Part shown: positions 13,301 to 25,373 of the stretch, piece by piece
How positions within the stretch are numbered: position 1 is the stretch's first letter
Layout of the letters: each line of letters opens with the position of its first letter
DNA from: Paragordius varius
Taxonomy: Eukaryota; Nematomorpha
Reading direction: 5' to 3'
Length of the DNA stretch: 64,000 nt
Assembly: GCA_964247055.1 (NCBI GenBank)
Contig: OZ176052.1
Coordinates: forward strand, 8,308,001 to 8,372,000
Translations under genes and position numbers: made by a program
Notes under the pieces: generated by a model
What the model was told of the DNA's origin: nothing
The model's input: the letters and a program-made list of their open reading frames with translations, nothing else
Databases searched by the model: none

Positions 13301-16300
13301 GCATAATAAATTAAATCACAATTTCAATCATTTCTTATTATAAATTAAAAATTATTTATTTATTAATGTTAAATGTTAAAAATATCTTTTTGTGTATTAA
13401 ATTTTTAGGAATTGAGGCATCGGAACAAATGATTAGCCAAGATTATTCACGTTTGCTTCAAATAACACCTACTATTAAAAGAGTATCTAAGGTTACTCAA
13501 ATACCGGTTGAACTTATTGCAGCTCTTATCAGTCAGCGTTCTAGAGTAGGTTCTACACTTAACGAATCCTTTTACGGTCACGCCGGGTTCGGACTGTATC
13601 AAGTATGGCTAATATATTATATAATTAACAACTTTAAATAAAATCTGGACTAGGGTAGATCACAAACTACAGAAACTAGTATATTTCCATATTAGATTGA
13701 AATTCTGTAGATTTCTATATTAATACTTGTCATGGGGTCTCCTAATAAACCCCGCACATTTTTTTTGTTCAAAGATTTGGTTAGGTTAAATTGGACAGAA
13801 TTAGCTATAGCTCCAAAATGTCAATGTAAAAAGTCAAATTGACATATGACTAGAACAAACTTCCTCATATCAATACCGGTTTGGACCGTTTGCTTTAACT
13901 ATCCTTGATTTATTTAGTAACCAACTAGTTTTAGTGGCCTAGCTCTGTCTCGATTGCTGGGCATTTTCTCTACATTTTTAGGATTTTGTTGTTATTTAAA
14001 TAAACAAAGATTATAATATACATACATTTTATTATAAAAAAATATATAATCATGTAGCTAGGATTCAAACCACAGCATTCAAACCTCTCACCATATTCCT
14101 ATTTCCATATACAAAACGGAGCAATAATTCTCCACAATTACATTGTAAAAGTAAAGTGGCATCACCCTAATTTTACCTTGCGGCAAATATTAATAGGTAT
14201 GCATTAGATTAAGGCATCATTATTTCAAGTGTTATTAACTTTTTTACTCCAATTTGGATTGATTTAGGTGCTTTAGCTGCATTCGAATCGCAAGAAAAAT
14301 CCATCCCATCCATCCCTAAAATAAGATATTTATACAGTTATGGGGATTTAATTATGGATGTTATTGCAAGAGCCAAATGGTTACGTAGATATGGATATCC
14401 CAACAATATTATTTCACCCCTTACTTTTGAACCGATGCTAACAACTACTTCTAGTAGTTTAAAAACTTCCAAAAGCGGTATAAAAATAATTGAATCTCTA
14501 ATAAATGTATCCAAAAGGGTCATTGATGAAATAACTAAATCTCAATCGGTACGGAATCAAACGTTTGTACAAACGGAAGATAAAGTTTCTCTAAATAGGA
14601 CAATCGGTGTTGAACAAAATAAAACGATTATGACGGTCACCAACAGTACTCCAATATCAATGGCAGTTTCCATAGGTGGATCAACCATCATAACGGAAAA
14701 TGGTGAAATGACCAAGTTAGTTAATATATTAAATTGTAATTTGTTTTTAAAATTGTATACACACAAATATCTTACACTTTTTTATAGGTCATCGGTAGAT
14801 GATGCAGTAGATAATAGCATAGCAACTTCTACAAATTCAATAATTGTTCACACGGATATGACTAATACATCAGATGACAATATAAAATCAATTAATTTCT
14901 CCAATGTCACACAAACTAAAAAAAACGATTTCACAAATATAGTTACCACACAGTCTAGTATAACTGATGTTATATCAAGAATTTCCTCCGAAATCGGTCC
15001 GGATTTATTAACGGAATCAAACACGGCTCAAACTGTTTTGGTTGCTACAACTATATCTTCAATCTCTGAAGCAAGCAATCAAAACAATGAAAACATGATG
15101 GCAATAAATGAGGCAATGACAACGGTGTCGCCTTCTATTGGCTTTGTAGAAATAGGAAGTAGCACAGTTGAAATGGTAAAAGAAACTGGGGTTGATTTTA
15201 TCACCTCTGTTGATTTGATTCCAACCTTTCCTGCATCAATAACTGTATCTGAAAACAGTCGAACAACAAGCGAATCCCCCTTTATTTCATTTAATGAAAA
15301 TAACGATGGCAATGTCAATATTATGCCAACGTTTCCCTCAGTTCTTACTATTAATGATTTTGCTGGGGAATCAGAAGGAATAGCTTCCAGTTCTACATCA
15401 GAACAAACCATTGTGATGACCACTCAACAATTAATTGTCGAAAATAATATTTTTAATGATTTGGATGTGTTTCTTAGATACCTACAAAATACTTCCAATT
15501 TCATTGTCTTCAACCTAATTACTGAATTACCGACCGGTATAGTTAGATATAACGAAACCGTATTTAGATATACGACATCGTTTAATGAAACATTTACTAT
15601 AATAAATATTACATCTGTTCTCCAACAATTGCTAAACCGGATATTTGAAATATTTAAGATAGGATTGGGAGTTAATTTTGGCAATTATAGGATAAAAATT
15701 ATTTTTGAAAAGTCAAACGCAGCAAATATTCGTTTTAATTATATTGATTTGGTAAACTTAACTATTTTTCGCCAAAATTTTGCTGATAACTTTCCTTTGT
15801 TAACCATTGTTGCATCGAATCAAACTCTTAACCTATCCAAAAAGGATGATTCTGATCAAAATCTTTTAATAATATTCCCTTCAGCTTTGACCGGTATTGA
15901 AGTGTCGGATGAGTTTGGAGCAATCATAACAAAGTTTACAATATCTACATCGAACACAACAACGCTTTTTCAAGAGTTGACCAACTTTTTAACTCGTTTA
16001 ACGTTTTACAATATTTTGACAAGCTCTTCCTCAAATGATGTTAGATTAAATCAAAGTGAAATAGCAATGGATTTTGGAACAGTGCAAATCAATATTAATT
16101 CCAATATGTCTGGATTACCGAGTGGCAATGCGTTTGCCAGTTTGGATGATATAATAATGTACCTTAATAAGAATCTTAGAGTTTCGAATATAACATCAAA
16201 AAATATTTTTTCCAATAATACGGTTATAAATTTATTTTCAAACGTTACAACATATCGTATCTTAAATTTCCTCAAAGACCCTACCAATGTAGAGGGTATC

Positions 16301-18580
16301 AACTCTCTTAATGATACCGTTACCTCGTATATGATCAATGGTACAACCTATTACATTGTCAATGTTACGTTAGGGTTAGAAAATTTACTAGAAAATTTAC
16401 AGGAATATTTACGGGTTACTCTTAACATTCCTAAGGATTCATCTTTTACCATACGTTTCTTATTTGATTCTAATGATGTTAATTTACTAACCACCAATTT
16501 AAATGCTATTGATTTTCGTGTTTTTTCAACTAATTTGTTGAAAACGTTTCCTTTACTACAATTTATTTTAAAAAATGAAATAATGGATTTTCGTAGCGGA
16601 CTTATTGAAAACAATCAATCTCAATACGGTTTATTTATTCTACCAACATATATAAAAGGTATTGAAGTTCGAGATATAAATGATTCTGTTTTAACACAAT
16701 TCATGTTTCCTAGTGGTGCTAATAATTTATATACTCTTCAACAATGGATTAATTTAATAGCCAATATATCGAATGATGTAAGCTCTAATACAATACCAAT
16801 GAATTTCGGACAAAATGCAACGGTCAACATCGAGATAAATGAAAATTTAATTCGTTCTACGTCCCTACCCACAATAACTGATAATGAAATTGGGACTCAA
16901 GTGGAAACATCCACAAATGAGCTAAAAGTCTTAGATTCTACGTTAATAGGAAGTTTTGCGTTTGGTCAAAACTTACCCTATCTCGTTGAGAATGAAAATC
17001 TTATCATTCAAAAATTTAACGCTACCTTTTATTCACTTAGGGCCATCGAGCAAACTGATGTTATTTATGCACAAGATATTACAGCATTTTTTAATTCACT
17101 TGTACAAATATTGTATAGGGCATTGAATCAGGTGCAAACGGTATCCAGATATGCCGTAAAAGTTTCGCTTATATTTGATATCCAACCGGGCACTTCCAAT
17201 TCTAATGATAAATATTACATTCTGCGGTTAAATTCTGTGGACGCTGGCTTCATAAATTCTTCAATATACCATGAGTTTTCCAACGAATCTTTAGTACAAT
17301 TAGGTTTTTCAATTGAAATAAAAGTGCACTTAAATGATGAAGTAGAAAAAGAAGATTTGTTTAAAATATATCTCCTAAAAAATTTATTAATAAAGAGTAT
17401 AAGAATCCAATTTTCATCGGGAGAAATTTTAAACGTTTCAATTGATAACAATTTATCGGACCTTGACTTTATTATTAATAGATTGAGAATGAATCTTTCT
17501 CAAACGTTTGCTATTAATCAAGAAATTACGAACATAAATGCAACAATTATTAACAATAATATCCTTGATAAAGAAATAGTGATAAGTACTTCAAATACGC
17601 CCATAAAAAATTCAACCATTTTAACAATGGGCAATGGTAATAATACGTTTGTTAGTGAAATAAATACAACTCACATAATGTATATCAATTTATCAGGTAA
17701 CAAAATTGATATTATACCTAATTTAACCAAACGACTTACAAACACGCTATTAGATTTCCAAAAAAAGTTGAAAATTGAATATAATGTTTCCCAAACCTTA
17801 ATTGAAGATTTAAATTACGAATTCATTATAAAGATAACCGGAAACACAGATGATACCCTAATTATTGATCTAGATTCGTTAGGGGTGGTGATTGATAACT
17901 TAAATAACTTGAAATTTGATGTAGAGGGTAATGTTAAAGCTATGGGAGATTTTGGTATCGCGTCCAGATTAAATACGTCAAATTCTAACGTGATCGTAAT
18001 TGAAAACGCTGTTATAGAATCCGTCAAAGTTTTTGAGACAGATACCACAGGATCACGGATCATTATTGGAACTTTAGCTATTAATGAGTACAATAACAAC
18101 AAGTCAAGTAATATTGATGTTATTTTTGATGAAAATTGGATTAATATAAAAAAAGCTAATGAGGAATTTTCTATCACAAGTGAAAAAACTACTCTTGTAA
18201 TGAAAAATCTGATGACCGTTTCCACCATTTTTCCTTCATATAATACCACCCGATATTCAATCTACATAAATCGAACCCATAATGAGAACAGATCAAGAAA
18301 TAATTTGTCTTTTCCAATCTCGTACAACAGAAATAAAAATAAACCATTTTATCATTATTTGGATCGAAACGGGGATGATTACAACACCCGAATGTACAGT
18401 GCAAGCAGAAATGATTATCGCAATGGAACAAGCAGCCGAGTGTATGGCAATACATACATATCCCGCAATTATGGACCAGTTGTTATGTATATCAATATCA
18501 GAAAAAACCCATTGTACAAACCATCTAACCTTATTCGACAGCTCAAAGTTGCTAAGCGACCATTAAAATTGGGTATGTAG
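10378..18580 (+). CDS. Secreted giant protein with two catalytically dead goose-type lysozyme domains
   Basis: Eleven exons are read: 10378-10657, 10801-10932, 11416-11609, 11965-12103, 12746-13045, 13131-13226, 13409-13602, 14058-14196, 14268-14715, 14788-18572 and a short last one. If the last exon is unspliced, stop is at 18580. All junctions are GT-AG and in phase, giving about 1,905 residues. In order: signal peptide (1-22), Cys-rich head (about 57-137), lysozyme-like domain 1 (about 138-275), linker, domain 2 (about 381-530), then about 1,370 residues of extension. Domain 2 shows GIEAS, ALISQRSRVG, GFGLYQ, GALAAF and DVIARAKWLRRYGY, matching goose lysozyme GVSAS, GIISRESHAG, GFGLMQ, GGISAY and DVVARAQYYKQHGY. 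The catalytic Glu is Met181 in domain 1 and Arg424 in domain 2, so neither should cleave peptidoglycan; sugar binding is possible. A two-gene reading (stop at 13060-13062) is less likely because no second signal peptide is visible. Confidence 0.8.
14788..18572 (+). other. Cys-free, sequon-rich C-terminal extension with about four repeats (exon 10)
   Basis: This 3.8-kb exon encodes a Ser/Thr/Asn-rich stretch followed by diverged repeats of about 205-255 residues. Each repeat has a helix, a strand such as YRIKIIFE, FTIRFLFD, YAVKVSLIFD or YEFIIKI, and a motif like GIEVSDEFGAIITKF (near 15893), GIEVRDINDSVLTQF (near 16658), KSIRIQFSSGEIL (near 17395) and ESVKVFETDTTGSRI (near 18020). More than 40 N-X-S/T sites are present and I see no cysteine. 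This fits a large extracellular glycoprotein. I do not recognise the repeat family. Confidence 0.65.
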
Positions 18581-19811
18581 CAAAATAAATATTTCTATTA
18601 ATGTAAAAAATATGATATATCAAATCTTGTCGATTGATATATTACAATTGCTAATGCTATGTTTATTTCTTTCAGTTTGTCAGTAAGATTGTATATCAGC
18701 GTATATGTTTCCAGATTGCATTTCTTAATTAAATTGCCTTAAATAGGCATTTATTTTTGATTTTTGCGTTTTTTTAAATTATGAAGCAAAACTTTAACTT
18801 TTAAATAGTTAAACAAAATATAGATATGATTAGTTTCGAAAATTTATTCGTGACGTGTCTTCCTTTTTATGTATTTAATATACTGGTAGTTTTATCGATA
18901 TTTTGGATATATGCGCATTAGTACCCTTTTAATTTAAAGGGTAGGTACGTAAATGAATCCTTTAGATTGATGATTTTTGCAATACATTAGTCTCTATAAG
19001 GCAAATTTATACTTAAATTCAAATAATTATTAAAAACGGTTATGGACATAATACTATGAATTATACCATAGAATACTAGAGCTCCATTGTCTTAAAGCTA
19101 TCTCTCAGTAAGGGCAATTTATTTCTTTGTTCTAATTTTAAGTTAGTTCAGTTACGTTTACAATTATATTCATTCTTTATTAATATAAACATCCTATAGA
19201 TGGGGAACTTGTGCAATAAACAAGATTGGAATTAATTCCATATAGATTCAATTCTAATTTTATAGTTAAGTTTTAAGAGATAGGGCCCAATTAAAAAAGA
19301 GTCATCCATATATTTATAATATTAATTATATATTCCCTAAGGATATAAAGAAGTTAAAGTTTTTACTAAATCCCCAAACCTAATGGGCTTAATTTTTAAA
19401 ATATGGTAAACTTTTCTGGTTCTAACTTTGACTTTACTTATTTTTGAATATGAACAGTAATAATCGAAATTATACAGACAAAACTTAAAAACTCAGGCAT
19501 ATATTTTTGAAAAAAAAAGATAACCATTTTTTCAAAGATTGATTTTTGTGAAATAAAACTCATCGTTTTGCATTGCAAATAAAATTTAGATGTAAATTCA
19601 CACTCAATCATATATTTGAAAATTGTAATTACATAGTTTATGTAGGAAAAATTAAGGTTTAAAAAAGTATGCATATTTTTTGTCTTATAGTGAGTTTTTA
19701 CGTTTTGTCTGTTTAATTATAATTTTTGCTGTACTGTAATAATAAAAAATATAGCAAAATCTTTTTTAATTAATACTCATACATACACAATATGTTATGT
19801 GTATCAAATAG

Positions 19812-19999
19812 ATCGAGTTACTAGAAATATGAATAAAACAGCGGCTGATTTAACCAAAGTAGATTTGTTCGAGCTCGATACATCGATAAATGGAAAGCAT
19901 GGAATGTTCCCCCTAAGTGGTTTGAATGGGCCCTACTTTAACCCCCAATCTTTTTACAATAAATATGATAACACTCATCAAAATTATTCGGTATCTTAA
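19812..19999 (+). CDS. Candidate alternative last exon of the pseudo-lysozyme gene
   Basis: An acceptor AG at 19810-19811 opens a 62-residue frame ending in TAA. It contains LTKVDLFELDTSINGKHG and NGPYFNPQSFYNKYD. Its phase fits the strong donor GTATGT at 18573, which would replace the last codons of the 18580 ending and yield about 1,964 residues. An AATAAA follows near 20122. Against it, the polypyrimidine tract is weak. A competing acceptor after TTATTTCTTTCAG at 18675 would instead add only VCQ and a stop at 18684-18686. Confidence 0.4.
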
Positions 20000-20129
20000 G
20001 ATATATAAAGAAACACGCATTTCACCCATACAACATATTTTTATATTTATATTAATGCATTTATTTCACGTTTTAATGCAGGGAAAACATGCCTTTAATA
20101 TTAACTCTTATAATTATTATAATAATAAA

Positions 20130-21006
20130 TAGTATTGCGACTTTTTACTAATTTATCATATATTGTCATAACAATACTATGTACAACTCTTCGTTATGCG
20201 ACCTATTCCTGTATTAACTTACATTGACTACAAAGTTTTAACCTGTTATACATTATAAACAACGAACCCATTTTCAATATTAAAATATATTTAATATAAA
20301 AAAATACATTAAATCACTCACTATTTGTGTAAAATACGGTAACCGCCCAAAGATATTTACAAAAAGTGTTTAGATTAAGCAATATTAATTATTTGGGGTA
20401 CAGAAAAATGTAAAATAATGTATTAAAAAGAATTCGTATACAAAAAATTTAACCAATTTTTCCCATTCTAATATTAAATTTGTTTATTAACTTTGGACAA
20501 AATCTATTTTTATATCCTACGATACTGCATTACCAATTAACCAACATAAATATGCATATTGTGATTAGTTCATGCATATCAAAAACTATTTCGATTTCTA
20601 AACAACGAATCTTTTGGAATCGTTAAAAACTGACCGTATTCTCCCACAAATCAGTTCATAAAATGTGGCTTAATTAGAATAAGTTTCAACGATTATACAA
20701 TTTAACTGAAATTGAAATTATCACTCCATTGATGCGCATAAACAGCATCAGCAAGAAATAATGCACACAAAAAGAAGGGTGAGTTTCATGAATAACCCTT
20801 TACAGTTCCTTTAATCCTTTGAGCTTATCAAGGAAAGCGTGTAACATAACTATCATATACTCAATTTTACAAATAAGCATAGGTATAAAACAATATATAA
20901 TATATATTTTTTAAAAAAATTCCAAAATTTGCTCTTATCGTTATCTAAAAAGATCAAATATCTGTATTTATTAAGCACAATAATATACCACAATCACTCT
21001 CTGTAA
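20130..21006. other. AT-rich intergenic DNA, nothing recognised
   Basis: No conserved frame, splice pattern or repeat end was found on either strand. Confidence 0.5.
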
Positions 21007-22212
21007 CAGTGATACTCAAACCGCGGCACACAGGCCGCATGCGGGCCTAAAAGTCCTCTTTAATGGCACTGAGTTATATATTTTATTTGATTTACTTTTA
21101 TTTGAAGTATAAATATGTGCAAATAAGTCAAACTATGAAATATTTATCGGTATTAAATAGTGCGCGTTTTTTTGGTGAATTAATCAGACAGAAAATAATT
21201 TAATGCATGTTCTTTTAGAGATATTACCCCACATAATATTCAATGACAATATTGATGATGTATTCCGTGTCTATATAAATTTACGGGGAAAAATAATGTT
21301 TCACTTAAAATTTGGAAGAAAAAAAGGTGGAGGTTAGGACTCATTTATTATTTATGTGTGTAAATAGTAAAAGAGCAACAATCTTAAATCAAATTAAATA
21401 GTCTATAAAAGAAGAGTTAATATATCATTTTTAATTTATATATACAAATTTATAAAGGACGAAATAAAATTTATTCAACAGGATAATACAAAAAAAACCA
21501 TTAGTTTATGGAAACAAATAAATCATAAGATTATGATTAATTATTTAGTGACTAATTAATCAATACTTTTTGTTTTAAACCACCAAAGTTATAATTTATT
21601 TTATTATGTTTTAAAACAAAAACGTATGTTTTTTATTCCGAAGTTTGACACAATATAAATAGAGTAGGTACATTTGTGTTGGCCAATTGGTAATACAGTA
21701 GCGTGTTATAAAAAACCAAATTTATCGATAATTGAATGAACAAAAAATCATTTAATTTTAATTTGGTGTTTTATTTTACGGTGTTGCTATTTGGGTAAAA
21801 ATAATGTGAATTGGCCAACATAAATATGTGCATACTATGATTAAGAAGCTAGTTTAAATATATGATTGCGAAAAACAATCCGCAGAAAACATCTCAATAT
21901 GAAGAAATTAGGAAGAGGGTTGTGAAGCTAAAAAGCTCGATTTGAAATTTTTATATAATTGTTTTATAGGAGGGGTGACCAATACGCGGCCAAAATTTGA
22001 AAATCCATAACTTACATAGCGTAAAAAAGATGATTAAAATTGATATTTCTTAAATAATTTGGCAAAAACTAGTAAAAATTGTTTAATTTTTTCACTTACG
22101 TTTTAAACCAAATAAATTATTTATGAATGCCCATATCTATTTCAAATGCGACCCGCAAGATTTTTGAAGTAAAAAATGCCGTCTACGATGCCATTTGTGT
22201 AGGACACCCCAG
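21007..22212. mobile_element. hAT-like non-autonomous element with GC-rich ends
   Basis: The left end reads CAGTGATACTCAAACCGCGG with GGCCGCATGCGG inside it. The right end contains AAATGCGACCCGCAAG and finishes GGACACCCCAG. Such CAG...CTG termini with GCGGCCCGC blocks are typical of hAT elements. Left and right internal blocks are shared with 27608-28164. It probably contains a second short hAT-like end near 21970 and an inserted TACAGTA-type MITE at 21668-21839. I saw no matching 8-bp target duplication, so the ends may be composite. Confidence 0.5.
21668..21839. repeat. TACAGTATGCAC-type MITE
   Basis: It has TTGGCCAATTGGTAATACAG near the left end, its complement AATTGGCCAACATAAATATG near the right, and ends in GTGCATACTATG. 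Short length, TA-rich ends and CAGTATGCA-type termini suggest a mariner/Tc1-like non-autonomous family. Relatives are at 24543, 24907, 25100, 30004 and 46468. Confidence 0.6.
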
Positions 22213-23628
22213 AATGTAGTATCTTTTATTTATTATTGCATGAAAAAATAGCAAAAATAAATAATTGCTCAGTTCCCAACTCTAAAAATATTTTTTTACT
22301 AAAATGGGTACATATTTAATTAAAAAATATTTTTTTATATTTTTGCGGCAATCAAACTATGACAGAAACATAAACAGCTTCAAAATACTGTATTAATAAT
22401 TTTTGGGTGGCTTTTGGAAGTACGGTTCTTTTTCGATTGGTTTTAGTGGAAAAAGTCCCATTAATTTTCACGCTAGAAATTTCTATCTGAAACAGTATAT
22501 ATATTAATTTCAAATAAATAAGATTCATTTATTAACTTATTGAACTCCCAAATTACAATAAACTTTTCATGAAAAGCTAACTTATTTCACAGAGTGTTTT
22601 TAATTGGAAATTTAATTTTCATCGAAAGGCTAATAACCCGGTTGTGAATCATTCTGTTGAACTGTTTAAAATGCAATTAAAGATTTTTCTAATTGGTTTT
22701 TAGGTTTAAAGTATTGACCCAATATCATATGAACTTAATTTCTCAAAAAAATTGTGGCAAAATCTAATTATAAATGCTTACTCTTGATCAATTCATAACA
22801 TTATTTATTGTATATCTATCTATATCTCCTGAGACCTTTTTAAATCACTTTTCCAATCTCTTTAATTTTTTTAAAAAAGAAAGTAATTTTATATTTTTCA
22901 AAAAATATGATATATAATTGTAGCATCTTAACTATCTTGGCCTACCTAGAAATATAAGATTAATACACATTTTCTCTAAAAAAACATTTTGACAGTAATT
23001 AAAAATTAATTATTTTTATTAAGAATACATATATATATATAGCGTAGGTTTTTTTAGCATAAAGCTTGCAAAACTCCTCCCAATTAGATCAATAACAACG
23101 AGGAAATTAGTTTATTATACAAAATCTATATCCCTTAAAAATTGTTTTTGTTCCTAATCATCAATTTCCATGAAATAATTGCAATACTAATTTAAAATTT
23201 TTATAAATTTGCATAATTTCTCCAAATTAAGAATGTTAATATCTGGGAACGTGCCTTTATCATTATGATTTTTGTCAAGTTAAGTAAAACAACGAACGAA
23301 CGAACCAATTAAATATGTGTTTAAAATTATTTTTTTGAAAAAAAAGGTATAAATTTTGGATGACTTAATAATTCACATATATCAAAAAAATTAATTAAAT
23401 ATATGTATATATATAAACAACAATGTATATATCATGGGAAGGGATCATAAGTAAGGAGGATTCATCATTAATATGCCATTAATGCCTCACAGCTTGCCTC
23501 CCCTCCTTTATTGATACTTTGCGATTATTATATTATCTATTAACATTGTACCGTAAAATAAAAAAATTATATACAACAATAATAATAATAATTAGTAAAA
23601 AAAAGTTCATCATATCGCACAACAATCC
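22213..23628. other. AT-rich upstream DNA, nothing recognised
   Basis: No gene or clear repeat is seen before the TATA box at 23629. Short simple-sequence runs (AAT and TA) occur near 23030 and 23575. Confidence 0.45.
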
Positions 23629-23636
23629 TATATAAG
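23629..23636 (+). promoter_or_regulatory. TATA box of the 23735 gene
   Basis: TATATAAG lies 99 bases before the ATG. A TCAATA initiator-like motif about 30 bases downstream, near 23659, is a suitable start site and would give a leader of roughly 75 bases. Confidence 0.6.
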
Positions 23637-23734
23637 GAGGGCTACTCATTCAACTTTGTCAATATCTTTAAATTTTTTACCTTTACATTTCCTATTATTG
23701 TGCAAAATTATTATATTTCTCCAACGAGACCAAC

Positions 23735-24394
23735 ATGATTTTTCACACCCATTTACCGTTTTCGATTGCATTTCTTTTCATTTCACATTATTGTTACGTT
23801 TGCCATTCAGCTCCACAAAAATTTAATTCACTCATATCACAAAGGAGGGCTCTTGGGAGACACGTTAGAATCCCAAATTATGATCGTTTCTTTGATAGAG
23901 AAGGTCAGGGCCCACACCAAACCAACAAACAACAATCTCAGCATTTGACTAAACATCCGTGGAACCTTTACAAAGCATATAAGGATTTTCAATACACCCA
24001 GCCTGATGTTAGTAATAAAAATGGTCCTCAAACCTTTTACGATACCACTTTAGGGGATGAACAAATAGGTAATTATGATGAATACGGGACCGGTAGTAAC
24101 AAGCAATTCATACCAAACAGAAATTTGAATGAAGATTTGATTCTATGGCTCCTGCAAAAAGAGTTACCCAACAGATATGACAATAATAACTATTATTACC
24201 CTAAAAAATCGGTCATAGCCAATGATCGACAACCAACAAGTTATGTCAGAGCCCTAGAAAGTAATCGAGATTATTTGGAGAAAAAAGATGAACCCGATGA
24301 AGACCTAGAAACGCCCATCAGAGTGTCCGCTATATATTTTGTTCCGCCTGGGAAAGCTACTTCTCGCCTGGGTCAAGAATTAACAAACAACTAA
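23735..24394 (+). CDS. Uncharacterised secreted protein, 219 residues, intronless
   Basis: The frame opens with ATG in the context accaacATG and runs unbroken to TAA. Residues 1-25 form a hydrophobic signal peptide, with likely cleavage before APQKFNSLIS. The mature part starts with basic sites (QRR, LGRHVR) and continues hydrophilic and rich in Tyr, Asn and Gln (DNNNYYYPKK). It ends with an acidic patch (KKDEPDEDLE) and IRVSAIYFVPPGK. It has no cysteine after the signal region, no membrane segment and no family I recognise. The basic sites allow a neuropeptide-like precursor, but no C-terminal Gly-Lys-Arg amidation site is evident, so this is only a possibility. A TATA box lies upstream and a poly(A) signal about 140 bases downstream. 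Confidence 0.75.
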   Translation: MIFHTHLPFSIAFLFISHYCYVCHSAPQKFNSLISQRRALGRHVRIPNYDRFFDREGQGPHQTNKQQSQHLTKHPWNLYKAYKDFQYTQPDVSNKNGPQTFYDTTLGDEQIGNYDEYGTGSNKQFIPNRNLNEDLILWLLQKELPNRYDNNNYYYPKKSVIANDRQPTSYVRALESNRDYLEKKDEPDEDLETPIRVSAIYFVPPGKATSRLGQELTNN

Positions 24395-24535
24395 AACAAA
24401 ACCTATTAAAAGTTTGGTACTAGTTAAATTTTATAACATTCCATATTTTTTTATAATGTATAAATATATATTGTGATTTATTTTCTTGTAACGTTATTTT
24501 TTACAAACAAAAAAAACAGAAATGTTAATTTAAAA

Positions 24536-24541
24536 AATAAA
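24536..24541 (+). terminator. Poly(A) signal AATAAA for the 23735 gene
   Basis: It sits about 140 bases after the stop codon, just before a MITE that starts at 24543. Confidence 0.5.
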
Positions 24542-24542
24542 A

Positions 24543-24756
24543 TACAATATGCACATTTATGCTGACCCATTCACATTATTGTTGGCCAATTGGTAATACA
24601 GTAGCATGTGTAATAAAACAAAATTTGTCCCCAATCAAATATACAAAAGGAAAAAATGTTTAATTATAACATTTTGTTGTTTTTATTCATATATTAGTGT
24701 GTTACCGATCTGGCCAGCATAAATGTGAATAAGCCAGCATAAATGTGCATACTGTA
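24543..24756. repeat. TACAGTATGCAC-type MITE
   Basis: The ends are inverted: ACAATATGCACATTTATGCT on the left and ATAAATGTGCATACTGT on the right. Inside the left end is TTGGCCAATTGGTAATACAG. This is the cleanest copy of the family and lies directly 3' of the secreted-protein gene. Confidence 0.7.
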
Positions 24757-24906
24757 AGTTTTACATCCAGATGTAATTACATAATATAATACACAATTCA
24801 ATATTTTGGTATTAAAAAATAAACTTTATAAATAAATAGATGTGGACGCATATACATTTTTAGAATTGGCATAGGTAAATTTAGGTATGTTAGACATAAA
24901 AGATTT

Positions 24907-25247
24907 TACAGTGCTCACTTTATTCTTAACCAAGTGGAAAAAACGGTAGGGCATGACATAAAGCAAATTTTGTCTTTAATTTATTAAAATTTAATGTTGT
25001 GAGTTAGGAAAAGATGTTTAATTTTAACCATTTATAGTTTTTTATCCATACGATATTATATTACCGATTGGCCGGAAATACAGTATGCATTTTAAAGGTG
25101 CATATTTCACAATATATTTGGGCAATTAGCAACACACTAGTCTATAAAGAACAAAATATTGAATAAACATTTCTTTCATACACCACTGTGTCGCAAATTG
25201 CCCAACTATAGTGTGAAATAAGAAACCATTAAAATGCACTCTGTAAG
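24907..25247. repeat. Two adjacent TACAGTATGCAC-type MITE relics
   Basis: The first spans about 24907-25092, from TACAGTGCTCAC to GATTGGCCGGAAATACAG. The second spans about 25100-25247, from GGTGCATATTTCACA to GCACTCTGTA. They abut through a shared TACAGTATGCA-like end, which suggests one inserted into the end of the other. Confidence 0.5.
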
Positions 25248-25373
25248 TTGAATTAGACAACAATAATTAAGTACCGTAAATTAAGCATAAAATAAATACA
25301 ATGCTCTAAGACTAAAAGGAAAACATATGGATATGAAAAAGAAAATTTTTTATAACCACAATAAAATAATCAT

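Noticed and set aside
14338-18566. Several 60-144-codon frames on the minus strand and one alternative plus frame
   Set aside because: They lie opposite or out of frame within the long exon 10 of the pseudo-lysozyme gene and show no independent domain or splice signal.
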